Source: Dictyoglomus sp. NZ13-RE01 (GTDB taxonomy: Bacteria; Dictyoglomota; Dictyoglomia; Dictyoglomales; Dictyoglomaceae). From it: 64,000 nucleotides of DNA. A program made the position numbers and the translations under genes. Under the pieces are notes generated by a model. The model was given only the letters and a program-made list of their open reading frames with translations, ran no database searches and was not told where the DNA came from. Positions within the stretch are counted from its first letter, which is position 1; every line of letters starts with the position of its first letter. The stretch is from assembly GCA_002878375.1 (NCBI GenBank), contig NIRF01000010.1, positions 4,392 through 68,391 of the forward strand, read 5' to 3'. This document shows, piece by piece, positions 7,529 to 16,490 of the stretch.

Positions 7529-9841
7529 CTACTCTAAGATTATTTCAATATTTCCATTATCCTCTATCTCTATAACTTTCCCCTTCAGAGGAACTATCCT
7601 AAATATTTTTCTTTCTGATTGATAACCCTTATGGATATACTCTATCTTTAAATTACCTTCCTTTTTCAAGGAGAACTTTACTAAGTTGAATTTTCCCTTT
7701 TCATAATCCCAGGTTACTCCATCATCCTCATAATATATAAATTCTCCTTCTCCTGGAAAAACCCTTAATTCTAAAACATCCTGTTTTTCTTCTCCTACAT
7801 AATTTTGGCTTTTCCAGAGAGGAAGAATGGTTCCTGCCTTTACAAAAATAGGAATAAGTTCTATAGGGGATGATACAGATATATAAGCTGGTCCCTCTAA
7901 TTTTTCTTCTGTCCAGAAGTTATACCATTCTCCATGAGGAAGGTAAACAAGTCTTGCTCTTGCCCCCTCCCTATATATGGGCGCCACTAAAAGATGTGCT
8001 CCAAGCATAAACTCATCATCATTATGAATTGCTTCCTTATCCTCTGGATATTCCAAGATTAGAGCCCTCAAAGGAGGAATACCCTTCTCCTTTGCTTCCC
8101 AGAAAAGAGAGTAAAGGTAAGGTATAAGTTGATACCTAAGGGTTATATATTTTCTTGCTATTTTCTCCGCCTCCTCGGAAAAAGACCATGGCTCCTGTCT
8201 TCTTGTATTAATAGCGGAATGATTTCGGAAGAAGGGATAGAAAATGCCTGCCTCAATCCATCTTATAAAAAGCTCTTCTGTGCAATCTTCCCCAAAGCCT
8301 CCTACATCAGCCCCAATAAATGGTACCCCTGATATACCAAGGTTTTGGAGCATAGGAAAGGACATATAAAGGTGCTCCCACCAACTTTTATTATCTCCTG
8401 TCCATACTGAGGAATATTTTTGCACTCCAGAAAAGCCAGCCCTTGTAATTATTAGGGGGCGTAAATTGGGTCTTGCCCTCTTCCATCCTTCAAAGCTTGC
8501 CTTTGCCATCAAAAGACCATACACATTGTGGATCTCGTCATGAGTAAATCTATCCCCTTTTCCATGGAGCACATCTTGAGGGAAGGTCTTTAAATAGTAC
8601 TTTGATTCTTCTGGATCTTGGGTTTTTCCCCAAAAAGCGGAGGCATTTTCAAAGGATGCTGGCTCATTCATATCATTCCATATCCCAGAGACTCCCTTTT
8701 CAATCAAGCTTTTTTGTTTTTCTCCCCACCATACCCTTACCTCTTCTCTTACAAAATCGGGAAAGGCGCACTCTCCAGGCCAAACATGTCCAATATATAC
8801 GGTTCCATCAGATCTTCTACAGAAATAATCCTTCTCCACCCCCTCTTTATAAACATCGTAATTTACATCCCTTTTTACGCCAGGATCTATTATAGTTACA
8901 ATCTTAAAACCTTCCCTATTCAAATCATTAATCATCTTTTCAAAGTTTGGAAATCTTTCACAGCTCGTGGTAAATACCCTAAATCCCTCCATGTAATCTA
9001 TATCAAGATAAATTACATCACAGGGAATTTTTCTTTCTCTAAAGTTTTTAGCAATCTCCCTTACCTCTTCCTCTGAGGCATAACTCCATCTGGACTGTTG
9101 ATATCCCAATGCCCAAATAGGTGGAAGATAGTATCTTCCTGTAAGATAGGTATACTCCTCTATCACATCCTTAGGAGTTGGTCCATAAAAGAAGTAATAG
9201 TCTAATTCTCCATTCTCTGCATAAAAATAGTAGTATTTATTACTCTCTTTCCCCATATCAAAATAACTTCTAAAGGTGTTGTCAAAGAATATTCCATAAC
9301 TTTTTTTGGGATTCCAGGCAATAAAGAATGGATGGGACTGATACAAAGGATCTGTCGTAGGATAATGATTGGGATCATCAGTATTCCAATTTATTAATCT
9401 TTTTCCCTTCTTGTTTAGACCTCCCACCCTTTCTCCAAATCCTAAAAATGCCTCTTCATTTCTCAATTCTTTATATGAAAATACCTTATTCTTAAATCTT
9501 CCATACCCTAAGTTCTCATAATCAGAGAGGATTAAATCACCCTCTTTATCAAAAATACTTATCTTTCCTTTCTCTTTATTTATGGCTACAACTAAAAATG
9601 CAGTAGAAAGAACTATTTCTCCATCCTTCTCCGTTACAGTAAAATCTTTAAGAGGAGGAAATTTTTCTATGACAAAAGAATAATTATGATTCCAATTCTT
9701 ATTTTTTGAATAATGAAATCTAACAGTTCTTTCAGATAGCACATCAATCCTTAAATCTTCCTCCTCTCCGAAGACAAAAAGTGATTTATCCCTTTTTTCA
9801 AAACCTACCACTTTTCCCCATGGCTTTATCCTTGAGACCAT
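7529..9841 (-). CDS. GH31 family alpha-glucosidase
   Basis: This is a 770-residue glycoside hydrolase of family 31, which splits terminal alpha-glucosyl (or related) residues with retention. The catalytic nucleophile lies in GIWNDMNEPA (Asp390) and the acid/base in WTGDN (Asp483). The central barrel begins near GYQQSRWSYASEEEV (247-260), which is typical of alpha-glucosidases. There is no signal peptide, so it acts in the cytosol on imported oligosaccharides. GGGAGG lies 5 bases before the ATG. It is the last gene of the long minus-strand block and follows its importer by about 45 bases. An alpha-xylosidase activity cannot be excluded. Confidence 0.92.
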   Translation of the reverse strand: MVSRIKPWGKVVGFEKRDKSLFVFGEEEDLRIDVLSERTVRFHYSKNKNWNHNYSFVIEKFPPLKDFTVTEKDGEIVLSTAFLVVAINKEKGKISIFDKEGDLILSDYENLGYGRFKNKVFSYKELRNEEAFLGFGERVGGLNKKGKRLINWNTDDPNHYPTTDPLYQSHPFFIAWNPKKSYGIFFDNTFRSYFDMGKESNKYYYFYAENGELDYYFFYGPTPKDVIEEYTYLTGRYYLPPIWALGYQQSRWSYASEEEVREIAKNFRERKIPCDVIYLDIDYMEGFRVFTTSCERFPNFEKMINDLNREGFKIVTIIDPGVKRDVNYDVYKEGVEKDYFCRRSDGTVYIGHVWPGECAFPDFVREEVRVWWGEKQKSLIEKGVSGIWNDMNEPASFENASAFWGKTQDPEESKYYLKTFPQDVLHGKGDRFTHDEIHNVYGLLMAKASFEGWKRARPNLRPLIITRAGFSGVQKYSSVWTGDNKSWWEHLYMSFPMLQNLGISGVPFIGADVGGFGEDCTEELFIRWIEAGIFYPFFRNHSAINTRRQEPWSFSEEAEKIARKYITLRYQLIPYLYSLFWEAKEKGIPPLRALILEYPEDKEAIHNDDEFMLGAHLLVAPIYREGARARLVYLPHGEWYNFWTEEKLEGPAYISVSSPIELIPIFVKAGTILPLWKSQNYVGEEKQDVLELRVFPGEGEFIYYEDDGVTWDYEKGKFNLVKFSLKKEGNLKIEYIHKGYQSERKIFRIVPLKGKVIEIEDNGNIEIILE

Positions 9842-9886
9842 AGCATCCTCCCTTTCCTCTTTTTTCCATTTATTATGATTGAAATA

Positions 9887-10720
9887 TTAGAACTTTAAGC
9901 CTGTCATTGCAATACCCCTTATTACATACTTTTGAGCAACTAAAAAGACGATCAAAATAGGTAAAACAACAACAGTAGAACCCGCAAGAATTGTTCCTAT
10001 ATTTTCCCCATACTGACCTGCTATTATAGATACAGCCACAGGCAATGTATACATCCTCTCATCGGTAGCAATGATAAGAGGCCAAAGGAAAGAGTTCCAT
10101 GCACCAATAAAGGCAAAAACGAAAGAAGTTACAAGGAAAGGAGTAGAAAGAGGCAAAATGATTCTAAAATAAATATGGAGTTCTGATGCACCATCAATCT
10201 TGGCAGACTCTATAAGATCGTTGGGAATTCCGTTTATAAATTGTCTCCAGAAAAATATGCTTCCTGCCCCTACAAGTCCAGGAATAATAATCCCTCTATA
10301 GGTATTTAACATGTTTAGAAATCTTACTATAAGATACGTTGGTATTAATGTCATTTGTCCTGGTATCATCATAGTGGCAAGAATTATTAGGAAAATAGCA
10401 TCCCTTCCCTTGAATTTAAATTTAGAAAAGGCATACCCTGCCATAGAATTAAGAAGTATAGAGAGAGGTGGAGCAACAAGGGCAATTATTATGGTGTTTA
10501 ATAATGGTCTCCCAAAATTCACCCCTTTAAAAAGATCTATGTAGTTTTTCAAAGTGATTTCTGAGGGGATAAATTTGGGGGGAATAGTGTATATTTCTCT
10601 TGGTGTTTTAAAGGATGTGGATATCATCCAAAAGAATGGAGTTGCAGTCACAATAGAAGCCAAAATTAGAAATCCATGTACTAATATTTGTTGAATGGGA
10701 CTTACTTTTCTTTTCCTCAA
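9887..10720 (-). CDS. Sugar ABC transporter permease, MalG-like
   Basis: This is a 277-residue inner-membrane permease with six hydrophobic helices and an EAA loop (ESAKIDGASELHIYF) near residue 175; the conserved first Glu-Ala-Ala is slightly altered to Glu-Ser-Ala. It follows the MalF-like gene by 12 bases and, with it and the binding protein, forms an oligosaccharide importer that lacks a dedicated ATPase gene. Confidence 0.9.
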   Translation of the reverse strand: MRKRKVSPIQQILVHGFLILASIVTATPFFWMISTSFKTPREIYTIPPKFIPSEITLKNYIDLFKGVNFGRPLLNTIIIALVAPPLSILLNSMAGYAFSKFKFKGRDAIFLIILATMMIPGQMTLIPTYLIVRFLNMLNTYRGIIIPGLVGAGSIFFWRQFINGIPNDLIESAKIDGASELHIYFRIILPLSTPFLVTSFVFAFIGAWNSFLWPLIIATDERMYTLPVAVSIIAGQYGENIGTILAGSTVVVLPILIVFLVAQKYVIRGIAMTGLKF

Positions 10721-10732
10721 TTTCTTCGCCCC

Positions 10733-11608
10733 CTATTCTTGATATATTCTTAACTTCATCTGAATGTAGGTTAATGCGAAAATCATAAGGAATAGAATAA
10801 AAGCAACGGAGGAAGCATATCCAAATTCAAAGGCTCTAAATCCTTTTTGGTAAAGATACAAAACTATGGATAATGTGGAGTTTAATGGACCTCCTCCTGT
10901 AAGCATATAAGGTTCTTCAAAGAGTTGAAGATAACCAATTCCAAGCATTACAGATACAAAAAGAAGAACTGGTCTAAGACCGGGAAGAGTTATATGCAAA
11001 AATTGTTGCCATCTATTAGCCCCATCAATCTCCGCAGCCTCATAAAGTTCTTCAGGTATTCCTTGAAGCCCTGCAATAAAAAGAAGCATGTTAGGACCTA
11101 TCGCTTTCCAAACTACAAGGGACACAACTGCAAGCATTGCCCATCTTGTATCAGAAAGCCATTCCTGTGGAGGAATGCCAAAAAGTCCTAAGAACCAGTT
11201 TAGAAGTCCATATTTTGGATTCAATATCCAGGACCAAACCACAGCAATAGCTATGGTACTTGTTACTGAAGGTAGATATATAAGAAGGCGAAAGAAGTTC
11301 TTAAAGTAAGTTTCTTCTCTATTTAGCAGAAAGGCAAAAAGCAAGGAGAAAAATATAGTAGTAGGATAAGCCAAGATGAAGGCGTAAAAGGTGTTTAAAA
11401 CGGCTTTCCAAAAAAGATCATCATGAAGGACATCAATAAAGTTTTGAAACCATACGATTTGGGTTCTACTCCAATCCATAAAGGAGTAGGCATTGAAATC
11501 TGTTATGCTTAGAAAAAGGGAAGTAATTACAGGAAGAACTGTAAAAACTAGAAGAAGAAGTAAAGATGGTCCAATAAATAAAATTATCTCTTTAAAGGTA
11601 TTTTTCAT
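10733..11608 (-). CDS. Sugar ABC transporter permease, MalF-like
   Basis: This is a 291-residue permease with an EAA loop (EAAEIDGANRWQQF) and a GGPLNSTLSI stretch typical of MalF-type subunits. The reading frame extends to a GTG at 11614, but that codon abuts AGGAGGAGG; the ATG at 11608 has the proper 6-base spacing and is chosen. A strong terminator-like hairpin separates it from the binding-protein gene upstream. Confidence 0.9.
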   Translation of the reverse strand: MKNTFKEIILFIGPSLLLLLVFTVLPVITSLFLSITDFNAYSFMDWSRTQIVWFQNFIDVLHDDLFWKAVLNTFYAFILAYPTTIFFSLLFAFLLNREETYFKNFFRLLIYLPSVTSTIAIAVVWSWILNPKYGLLNWFLGLFGIPPQEWLSDTRWAMLAVVSLVVWKAIGPNMLLFIAGLQGIPEELYEAAEIDGANRWQQFLHITLPGLRPVLLFVSVMLGIGYLQLFEEPYMLTGGGPLNSTLSIVLYLYQKGFRAFEFGYASSVAFILFLMIFALTYIQMKLRIYQE

Positions 11609-11630
11609 GTACACCTCCTCCTAAATAAAA

Positions 11631-11658
11631 AAAGCCCAGTGGATAACCACTGGGCTTT
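11631..11658 (-). terminator. Attenuator-type terminator between binding protein and permease
   Basis: A perfect 12-base-pair stem (AAAGCCCAGTGG with CCACTGGGCTTT, loop of 4) is followed on the minus strand by a run of seven T. It should stop most transcripts after the binding-protein gene and let a fraction read into the permeases. Confidence 0.85.
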
Positions 11659-11663
11659 AATAC

Positions 11664-12866
11664 CTACTTCTTCAAAACTTTTCTTAGGTCTTCATATAAA
11701 AGTTCTACAGCCTCTTTTACATCTCTTTTTCCAAGACATGCTTCCTCTACTCTTCTTCCTAAGGCTGATTCAATTTTATCCCACTCTGGCACGATTGGTG
11801 TTGATTTTGCATCCTTTAACTGTTCTCCAAACACTCTTGTAAAGGGATCATTGGCAAGCTCAGGACTATTCCAAGTTTCTTTTACTGCAGGAAGATTCCT
11901 TAAAACCCTATACCACTCCAACTGATTTTCAGGTTTTGACATAAACTCTATAAATTTCCATGCAGAATCCTTCTCTTTTGATGTGGTAAATATTACCCAG
12001 TTTGATCCTCCTACAAAGGATGTTCTCGTCTTTTTCTTTGGCATTACAGCAACTGCCCATTTTCCTGTAATCTTAGGAACCTGCTCCTTTATCATGGAGA
12101 CCATCCAAGGTCCAGAAAAGAACATGGGAAGAAGCCCGGATTCAAAATCTACGAATACATTGGCTCCACCTTTTGCCACAAGATTTTCTCTATAAAATCT
12201 TGCATAGAAATCAAGAGCTTCAACAAACTCAGGGTTCTTTACAAGAATGTTTTTATTCTTATCTATAACATCCCCACCATTCTGCCAAACAAAAGGCATA
12301 AAGTTGGCAGCTTCTGTAGGACTTAAGCCCAAGCCACAATTTCCAAGACCATACTTTTGGGCAAGCTTCTTAATTGCGTCATAAAGCTCATCCCATGTAT
12401 CTGGAGCCTTTTCGTATCCTACCTCCTTAAGCATATCCGTTCTATAGTATAAAACTCTCACATCTACATACCATGGTACTCCATAAACCTTTCCGCCATA
12501 AACAACTGTTTCCCAAGAGCCTGAAAAGAATTTATCAGGTTTTACTACATTAGATTTTGATATATATTTACCAAGGTCCTCAAAAGCTCCCATAGCAGCA
12601 AAAGGTGCCATCCAAGTGGTTCCCATCATAGCCATATCTGGGAGCTGTCTACCTGCAATACCTGTTAAAATCTTACTGAAAGCTGCAGTCCAAGGAAGTG
12701 CTTGAACCTCTACCTTTATTCCTGTCTCTTTTGTAAATTTATCCGTCATTACACTTAGATTCTTCGCCTCTTCTCCCATTGCCCAAATTCTTATGGTTTT
12801 AGTTTGGGAAAAGGAAAGAGAAGAAAGAAGCATTAGAACCAGAAGAATTATAGCTATTTTCCTCAT
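11664..12866 (-). CDS. Sugar ABC transporter substrate-binding protein
   Basis: This is a 400-residue secreted binding protein of the family-1 sugar type. It has a signal peptide (MRKIAIILLVLMLLSSLSFSQ) and the motifs FTKETGIKVEVQ, YGVPWYVDVRVLYYRTDML and a late GGSNWVIF. GGGAGG precedes the ATG. It is between a secreted glucan-active protein and its two permeases, which implies uptake of oligosaccharides released outside the cell; the exact sugar is inference. Confidence 0.88.
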   Translation of the reverse strand: MRKIAIILLVLMLLSSLSFSQTKTIRIWAMGEEAKNLSVMTDKFTKETGIKVEVQALPWTAAFSKILTGIAGRQLPDMAMMGTTWMAPFAAMGAFEDLGKYISKSNVVKPDKFFSGSWETVVYGGKVYGVPWYVDVRVLYYRTDMLKEVGYEKAPDTWDELYDAIKKLAQKYGLGNCGLGLSPTEAANFMPFVWQNGGDVIDKNKNILVKNPEFVEALDFYARFYRENLVAKGGANVFVDFESGLLPMFFSGPWMVSMIKEQVPKITGKWAVAVMPKKKTRTSFVGGSNWVIFTTSKEKDSAWKFIEFMSKPENQLEWYRVLRNLPAVKETWNSPELANDPFTRVFGEQLKDAKSTPIVPEWDKIESALGRRVEEACLGKRDVKEAVELLYEDLRKVLKK

Positions 12867-12888
12867 CTTTTTACACCTCCCTAATTTT

Positions 12889-12918
12889 GGGGCAGGATTA
12901 ACCTGCCCCTATTTTTTA
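12889..12918 (+). terminator. Hairpin whose U-tract faces the antisense direction
   Basis: GGGGCAGG (12889-12896) pairs with CCTGCCCC (12902-12909). The T-rich tail (ATTTTTTATT) follows on the plus strand, whereas the neighbouring genes run on the minus strand. It may act as an mRNA-stabilising hairpin for the minus-strand operon and as a block on antisense transcripts. Confidence 0.55.
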
Positions 12919-15900
12919 TTTCAATTCCAATGTGCCCCAAAGTTCTGGATGAGCCCATATATCTCCAAGAGGTATCCAAGAAAGCATGTTCTCTCTTACA
13001 TAGGCTCCAATAGCTGCATCTTTCTTATTGGAGTTATGAATGGTATAGCAGAAGCCAAGCTTCAAACCTTCCTGAGGTGTTACACCTAAGTATTCAAAGG
13101 GTATTGCAACTTCTATGTCATAACCATAATCTGTCCTCTTGGAAGCTACTTTAACTTCTGGTGCTACATCCTTAATATTTCCAGGTTTTGCATCCTCATG
13201 TCTTACCGCTTGAACATTGCCTGCAGTATCAAAAGGTAGAACTGCAAGTTTGAAGACTCCTGCATTAGAGCCTGCTATTTGAGGATTGAGATAAAACTCT
13301 ATAGAGTCTGTTCTGTAGAAGGCTCCAATGTCATTAGGTGCAATATTAATAACTACATACTCGTCATATACCTTGGCAAATAGATACAGATATTTATCAT
13401 CCCACATAGCATAGAACTTGCTATGGAGTATCTGAGATTTCTTATCTACTTTAGTAAATCCTGGGACATTCATATCTTCGGTTACTTCATTCTCTTGTGC
13501 CTTGTTCCATGTCTCCTCAAATAGACCATCAATAACAGGAGGAGTATCAGTTTTTATCGCTACTGCAACCTTTTGTAATGCCTCTAAAGCTTTCTTCTCA
13601 TACTGTTGTTTATACCATGGAGTAACAGCATAATCCGCCCTCTTATAAGTAAATCCTATTTTTCTCATAGCCTTTTGTACATACTTGTTCTTCATAAAGT
13701 ACTTCCAAACCATTCCTGTTCTGTAATTTTCTATCATTAGAATGATTGTTCCTTGATCAATTCCTACATATTCCTTAGAGAACCAATTTTCATCTACATT
13801 AAAGCCACTTACAAATCCGTATTTGCCCCAGATTAGTGGACCATACTTACTTAGCATCCCTCTTATTGCCTTCATAGCAAGATCTGGTACAAAGGGGAGA
13901 GAGCCTATTGATGCGTATGGTGCTATCGTGCCGTCATGGTTTCCTTCAGAAGCTCCATAGGCTCTGTATCCTCCAGGTCCATCACAGGCGGAAAGTCCCC
14001 ATATATCCTCATCGTAGGTTTTGTATTCACCTTTTCTCAAGAAGGTAAACATCCAGTTGTATCTTGCTGCAGCTGCTGCATTATTGAAATAGTTTGCATA
14101 TTTATCCTCTTTATTCCTAAAGTCTATCCAAATATTAGGATATTGGTATACGAAAAGTACCTCGTTAGGATAGGAAATATAAGTATCATTTATAGGTCTT
14201 GTAATCTCATCCCAAGAGGATGCAGGGATTGGATATGTAGGAGATCCTATAGCAAGAATGTAGGCAAGAAGACCCTCATCAAAGGTATCTCCCCATCTTC
14301 CTCCGAGGAATCCACCTTCTGGCTTCCAACCCATAGAAAGTTTCTTTCCACCAGCAAGCATCCATTGCCAATTGACTTCTCTATAAATCTTATCCGCAAG
14401 TTTTTCTATTTCTGTCCCTTTGAAGTACTCTCCTACAAATATTACTCCTGCAAGAAGAAGGGCTGTGTCTATAGAGGAAAGCTCACAGTTCCAAACTCTC
14501 TTCCCTGTTTTCATATCTACAAAGTGATAGAAGAAACCATTATATCCTTCCACTTTTCCTTCTGCGAAGCTCTTTAAAGTAGTTAAAACCCTATTGTATC
14601 CCTCTGTCTTTGTGATCCAACCTCTTTCAATAGCAATAGGGATAGCTGTTAGTCCAAAACCTACAGCTGCAATACTTGAAGGAGAATCTGCAGTGCTCCT
14701 ATCTTTGATAAGCCCGTTTTCTGGATTTGCTTCCTCCCAGAAGTATCTAAAGGTCTTTTTCTGTATTTCGTCTAAGAGGGCATTATCACTTAGATCAAGT
14801 AGTCTTGCTACCTCTGCCTTTATAGCTGGATCTGCCTTCTGAAGTAGATCCTCGAGAGTAAGCTTCTTTTTCTCAAGCTTCATGTAAAGTCCATCAATAT
14901 AGAAGGGCTCTGTAAGAGGTATTTTGTTCCTGTTTTCATCATAAGCTGCAAAGGCAAGATAAACCATGTATTTTCCGCCTGGTTCTGGTCTTGTCATCTC
15001 TCCTGCAAGCTCAAAGGTTATAGCATTCCATCCATCAGTAGGCTTTGTTTGAGAGAATACTCCTCCTACCCATCTCCATTCTTTGGTTACATCCGCCATT
15101 CCAAGGAAGAACATCTCTGGCTTATGCTTCATATCTGGAGGAATATATACATTCATAATAATCTTGTTGCCTTTATTCCATGTCTCAATCTTATCCTGTG
15201 GTATAGGCATTGCCACTTTTGTTTCAACACTATTCCCACTTGGAATTACCTTCATAGAAGCTTTACCTTCAATTACATATTCAGTGTTTAATTCAAAGGT
15301 GGCGCCTGTGTTGTCATTACCAAAGGTCTTTATCTCATCCTCTGTATCCATGCTCCAAATATAGGCGTATTCTCCAACAAAGTTTACATAAAGCCCATCA
15401 ATATAGAAGGGTTCTGTAAGAGGTATTTTATTCCTATTCTGATCAAAGCCTGCAAAGGCAAGATAAACCTTGTATTTTTCATTTTCCTTAAGAGATTTCA
15501 TGTTAGGTGTTAGTACAAATTCTATATCATTCCATCCATCAGTAGGCTTTGTTTGGGAAAATACTCCATCCACCCATTGCCAATCCGATGTTACATCCGC
15601 CATTCCCATAAAGAACATCTCTGGTTTTGTTTTCATCTCTGGTGGAATATAAACCTTCATAACTACTTTATCCGCCTGATTCCATGCATCAATCATATTT
15701 TTGGGAATAGGAAGAGCCACTTTTGTTTCTAAACTCTTTCCATTAGGGATTACCTTCATTGAATTAGTACCATTTGCCACATAGATATCACTTAGCTCAA
15801 AAACTGCACCAGTGTTGTCATTATCAAAGGTCTTAATTTCTGCTAAGGAATCCATGCTCCATATGTAGGTCTCCTGAGGTTCATCAGGATTTTCAATAAT

Positions 15901-16431
15901 TATCCTATCTACATAGAAGGGATCTTTTATTGGAACTTTCTTTCCATCCTTTTCGTAAATGAAGGCGAAGTATAGCATATATTTTCCATCGGTTTTAACC
16001 TCTCTCATCTTAGGAGAGAGCTTAAACTCGACCACATTCCATCCATCTTTTGATTTAGTATCTGAGAATACTCCATCTACCCATTGCCAGTCCGATGTTA
16101 CATCCGCCATTCCAAGGAAATATTTTGTTGGTCTTGTTTCTGCATCCTTCTTAATGTAGACAGAGATCTTTAGAGATTCCTTTTCTGCCCACTTTGATAA
16201 AATATCTCCTGAAATTTGAAATGCCATCTTTGTCTCGTCCGCTGTTCCTGATGGAATAACCTTTATAGAGTATTTTCCACTTGCCACATATTCTGTAGAT
16301 AATTCAAATTTTGCTCCTGTGTTATCGTTGCTTATTCCCTCTAATTTCTCCATAGGATTCACTACTTCATAGGAAAAAGCCAAAGTTAACAGGAGAAAGA
16401 GAGAAATTAAGATACCTAAAAGCTTCCTCAT
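12916..16431 (-). CDS. Secreted multidomain glucan-active protein: three repeats, GH144/glycoamylase-like domain, CBM9-like C-terminus
   Basis: This 1171-residue protein starts with a signal peptide (about 1-20). Three repeats of about 165 residues follow (22-182, 188-350, 357-520), each with an NDNTGA.FEL opening, an ETK.A stretch and a GMADVT..W.WV.GVFS block; they look like beta-sandwich carbohydrate-binding modules. Residues about 545-955 match the Glycoamylase (PF10091) fold, with FRYFWEEANP, GGFLGGRWGDTFDEGLLAYILAIGSPTYPI and YVGIDQGTIILMIENYRTG. That family includes GH144 endo-beta-1,2-glucanases and the GH189-type domain of cyclic glucan synthases. The C-terminus (about 975-1171, PPVIDGLFEETWNKA) resembles CBM9/DOMON modules. 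A GH94 gene precedes it and an importer follows, suggesting degradation of a beta-glucan; beta-1,2 linkage is inference. Confidence 0.8.
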   Translation of the reverse strand: MRKLLGILISLFLLLTLAFSYEVVNPMEKLEGISNDNTGAKFELSTEYVASGKYSIKVIPSGTADETKMAFQISGDILSKWAEKESLKISVYIKKDAETRPTKYFLGMADVTSDWQWVDGVFSDTKSKDGWNVVEFKLSPKMREVKTDGKYMLYFAFIYEKDGKKVPIKDPFYVDRIIIENPDEPQETYIWSMDSLAEIKTFDNDNTGAVFELSDIYVANGTNSMKVIPNGKSLETKVALPIPKNMIDAWNQADKVVMKVYIPPEMKTKPEMFFMGMADVTSDWQWVDGVFSQTKPTDGWNDIEFVLTPNMKSLKENEKYKVYLAFAGFDQNRNKIPLTEPFYIDGLYVNFVGEYAYIWSMDTEDEIKTFGNDNTGATFELNTEYVIEGKASMKVIPSGNSVETKVAMPIPQDKIETWNKGNKIIMNVYIPPDMKHKPEMFFLGMADVTKEWRWVGGVFSQTKPTDGWNAITFELAGEMTRPEPGGKYMVYLAFAAYDENRNKIPLTEPFYIDGLYMKLEKKKLTLEDLLQKADPAIKAEVARLLDLSDNALLDEIQKKTFRYFWEEANPENGLIKDRSTADSPSSIAAVGFGLTAIPIAIERGWITKTEGYNRVLTTLKSFAEGKVEGYNGFFYHFVDMKTGKRVWNCELSSIDTALLLAGVIFVGEYFKGTEIEKLADKIYREVNWQWMLAGGKKLSMGWKPEGGFLGGRWGDTFDEGLLAYILAIGSPTYPIPASSWDEITRPINDTYISYPNEVLFVYQYPNIWIDFRNKEDKYANYFNNAAAAARYNWMFTFLRKGEYKTYDEDIWGLSACDGPGGYRAYGASEGNHDGTIAPYASIGSLPFVPDLAMKAIRGMLSKYGPLIWGKYGFVSGFNVDENWFSKEYVGIDQGTIILMIENYRTGMVWKYFMKNKYVQKAMRKIGFTYKRADYAVTPWYKQQYEKKALEALQKVAVAIKTDTPPVIDGLFEETWNKAQENEVTEDMNVPGFTKVDKKSQILHSKFYAMWDDKYLYLFAKVYDEYVVINIAPNDIGAFYRTDSIEFYLNPQIAGSNAGVFKLAVLPFDTAGNVQAVRHEDAKPGNIKDVAPEVKVASKRTDYGYDIEVAIPFEYLGVTPQEGLKLGFCYTIHNSNKKDAAIGAYVRENMLSWIPLGDIWAHPELWGTLELK
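14872..16368 (-). repeat. Three tandem intragenic repeats of about 490 bases
   Basis: Three consecutive in-frame copies encode the N-terminal modules of the secreted protein. Copies two and three are closest, sharing the FSQTKPTDGW block and the IPLTEPFYIDGLY end. They reflect domain duplication. Confidence 0.85.
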
Positions 16432-16480
16432 ACTAAAACCTCCTTTAAAAATTTTTAGGAGAGAAAAAGTTTTTTATCTT

Positions 16481-16490
16481 ATCACCCCCT
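16481..16490 (-). promoter_or_regulatory. Orphan Shine-Dalgarno-like sequence after a stop codon
   Basis: On the minus strand AGGGGGTGAT follows the GH94 stop at once, yet the next gene has its own AAAGGAGG about 40 bases later. Confidence 0.35.

Noticed and set aside
13936-14577. 213-residue plus-strand frame opposite the glycoamylase-like domain
   Set aside because: It is a shadow of the secreted multidomain gene, with Cys/Ser/Ile-rich low-order sequence and no start signal.
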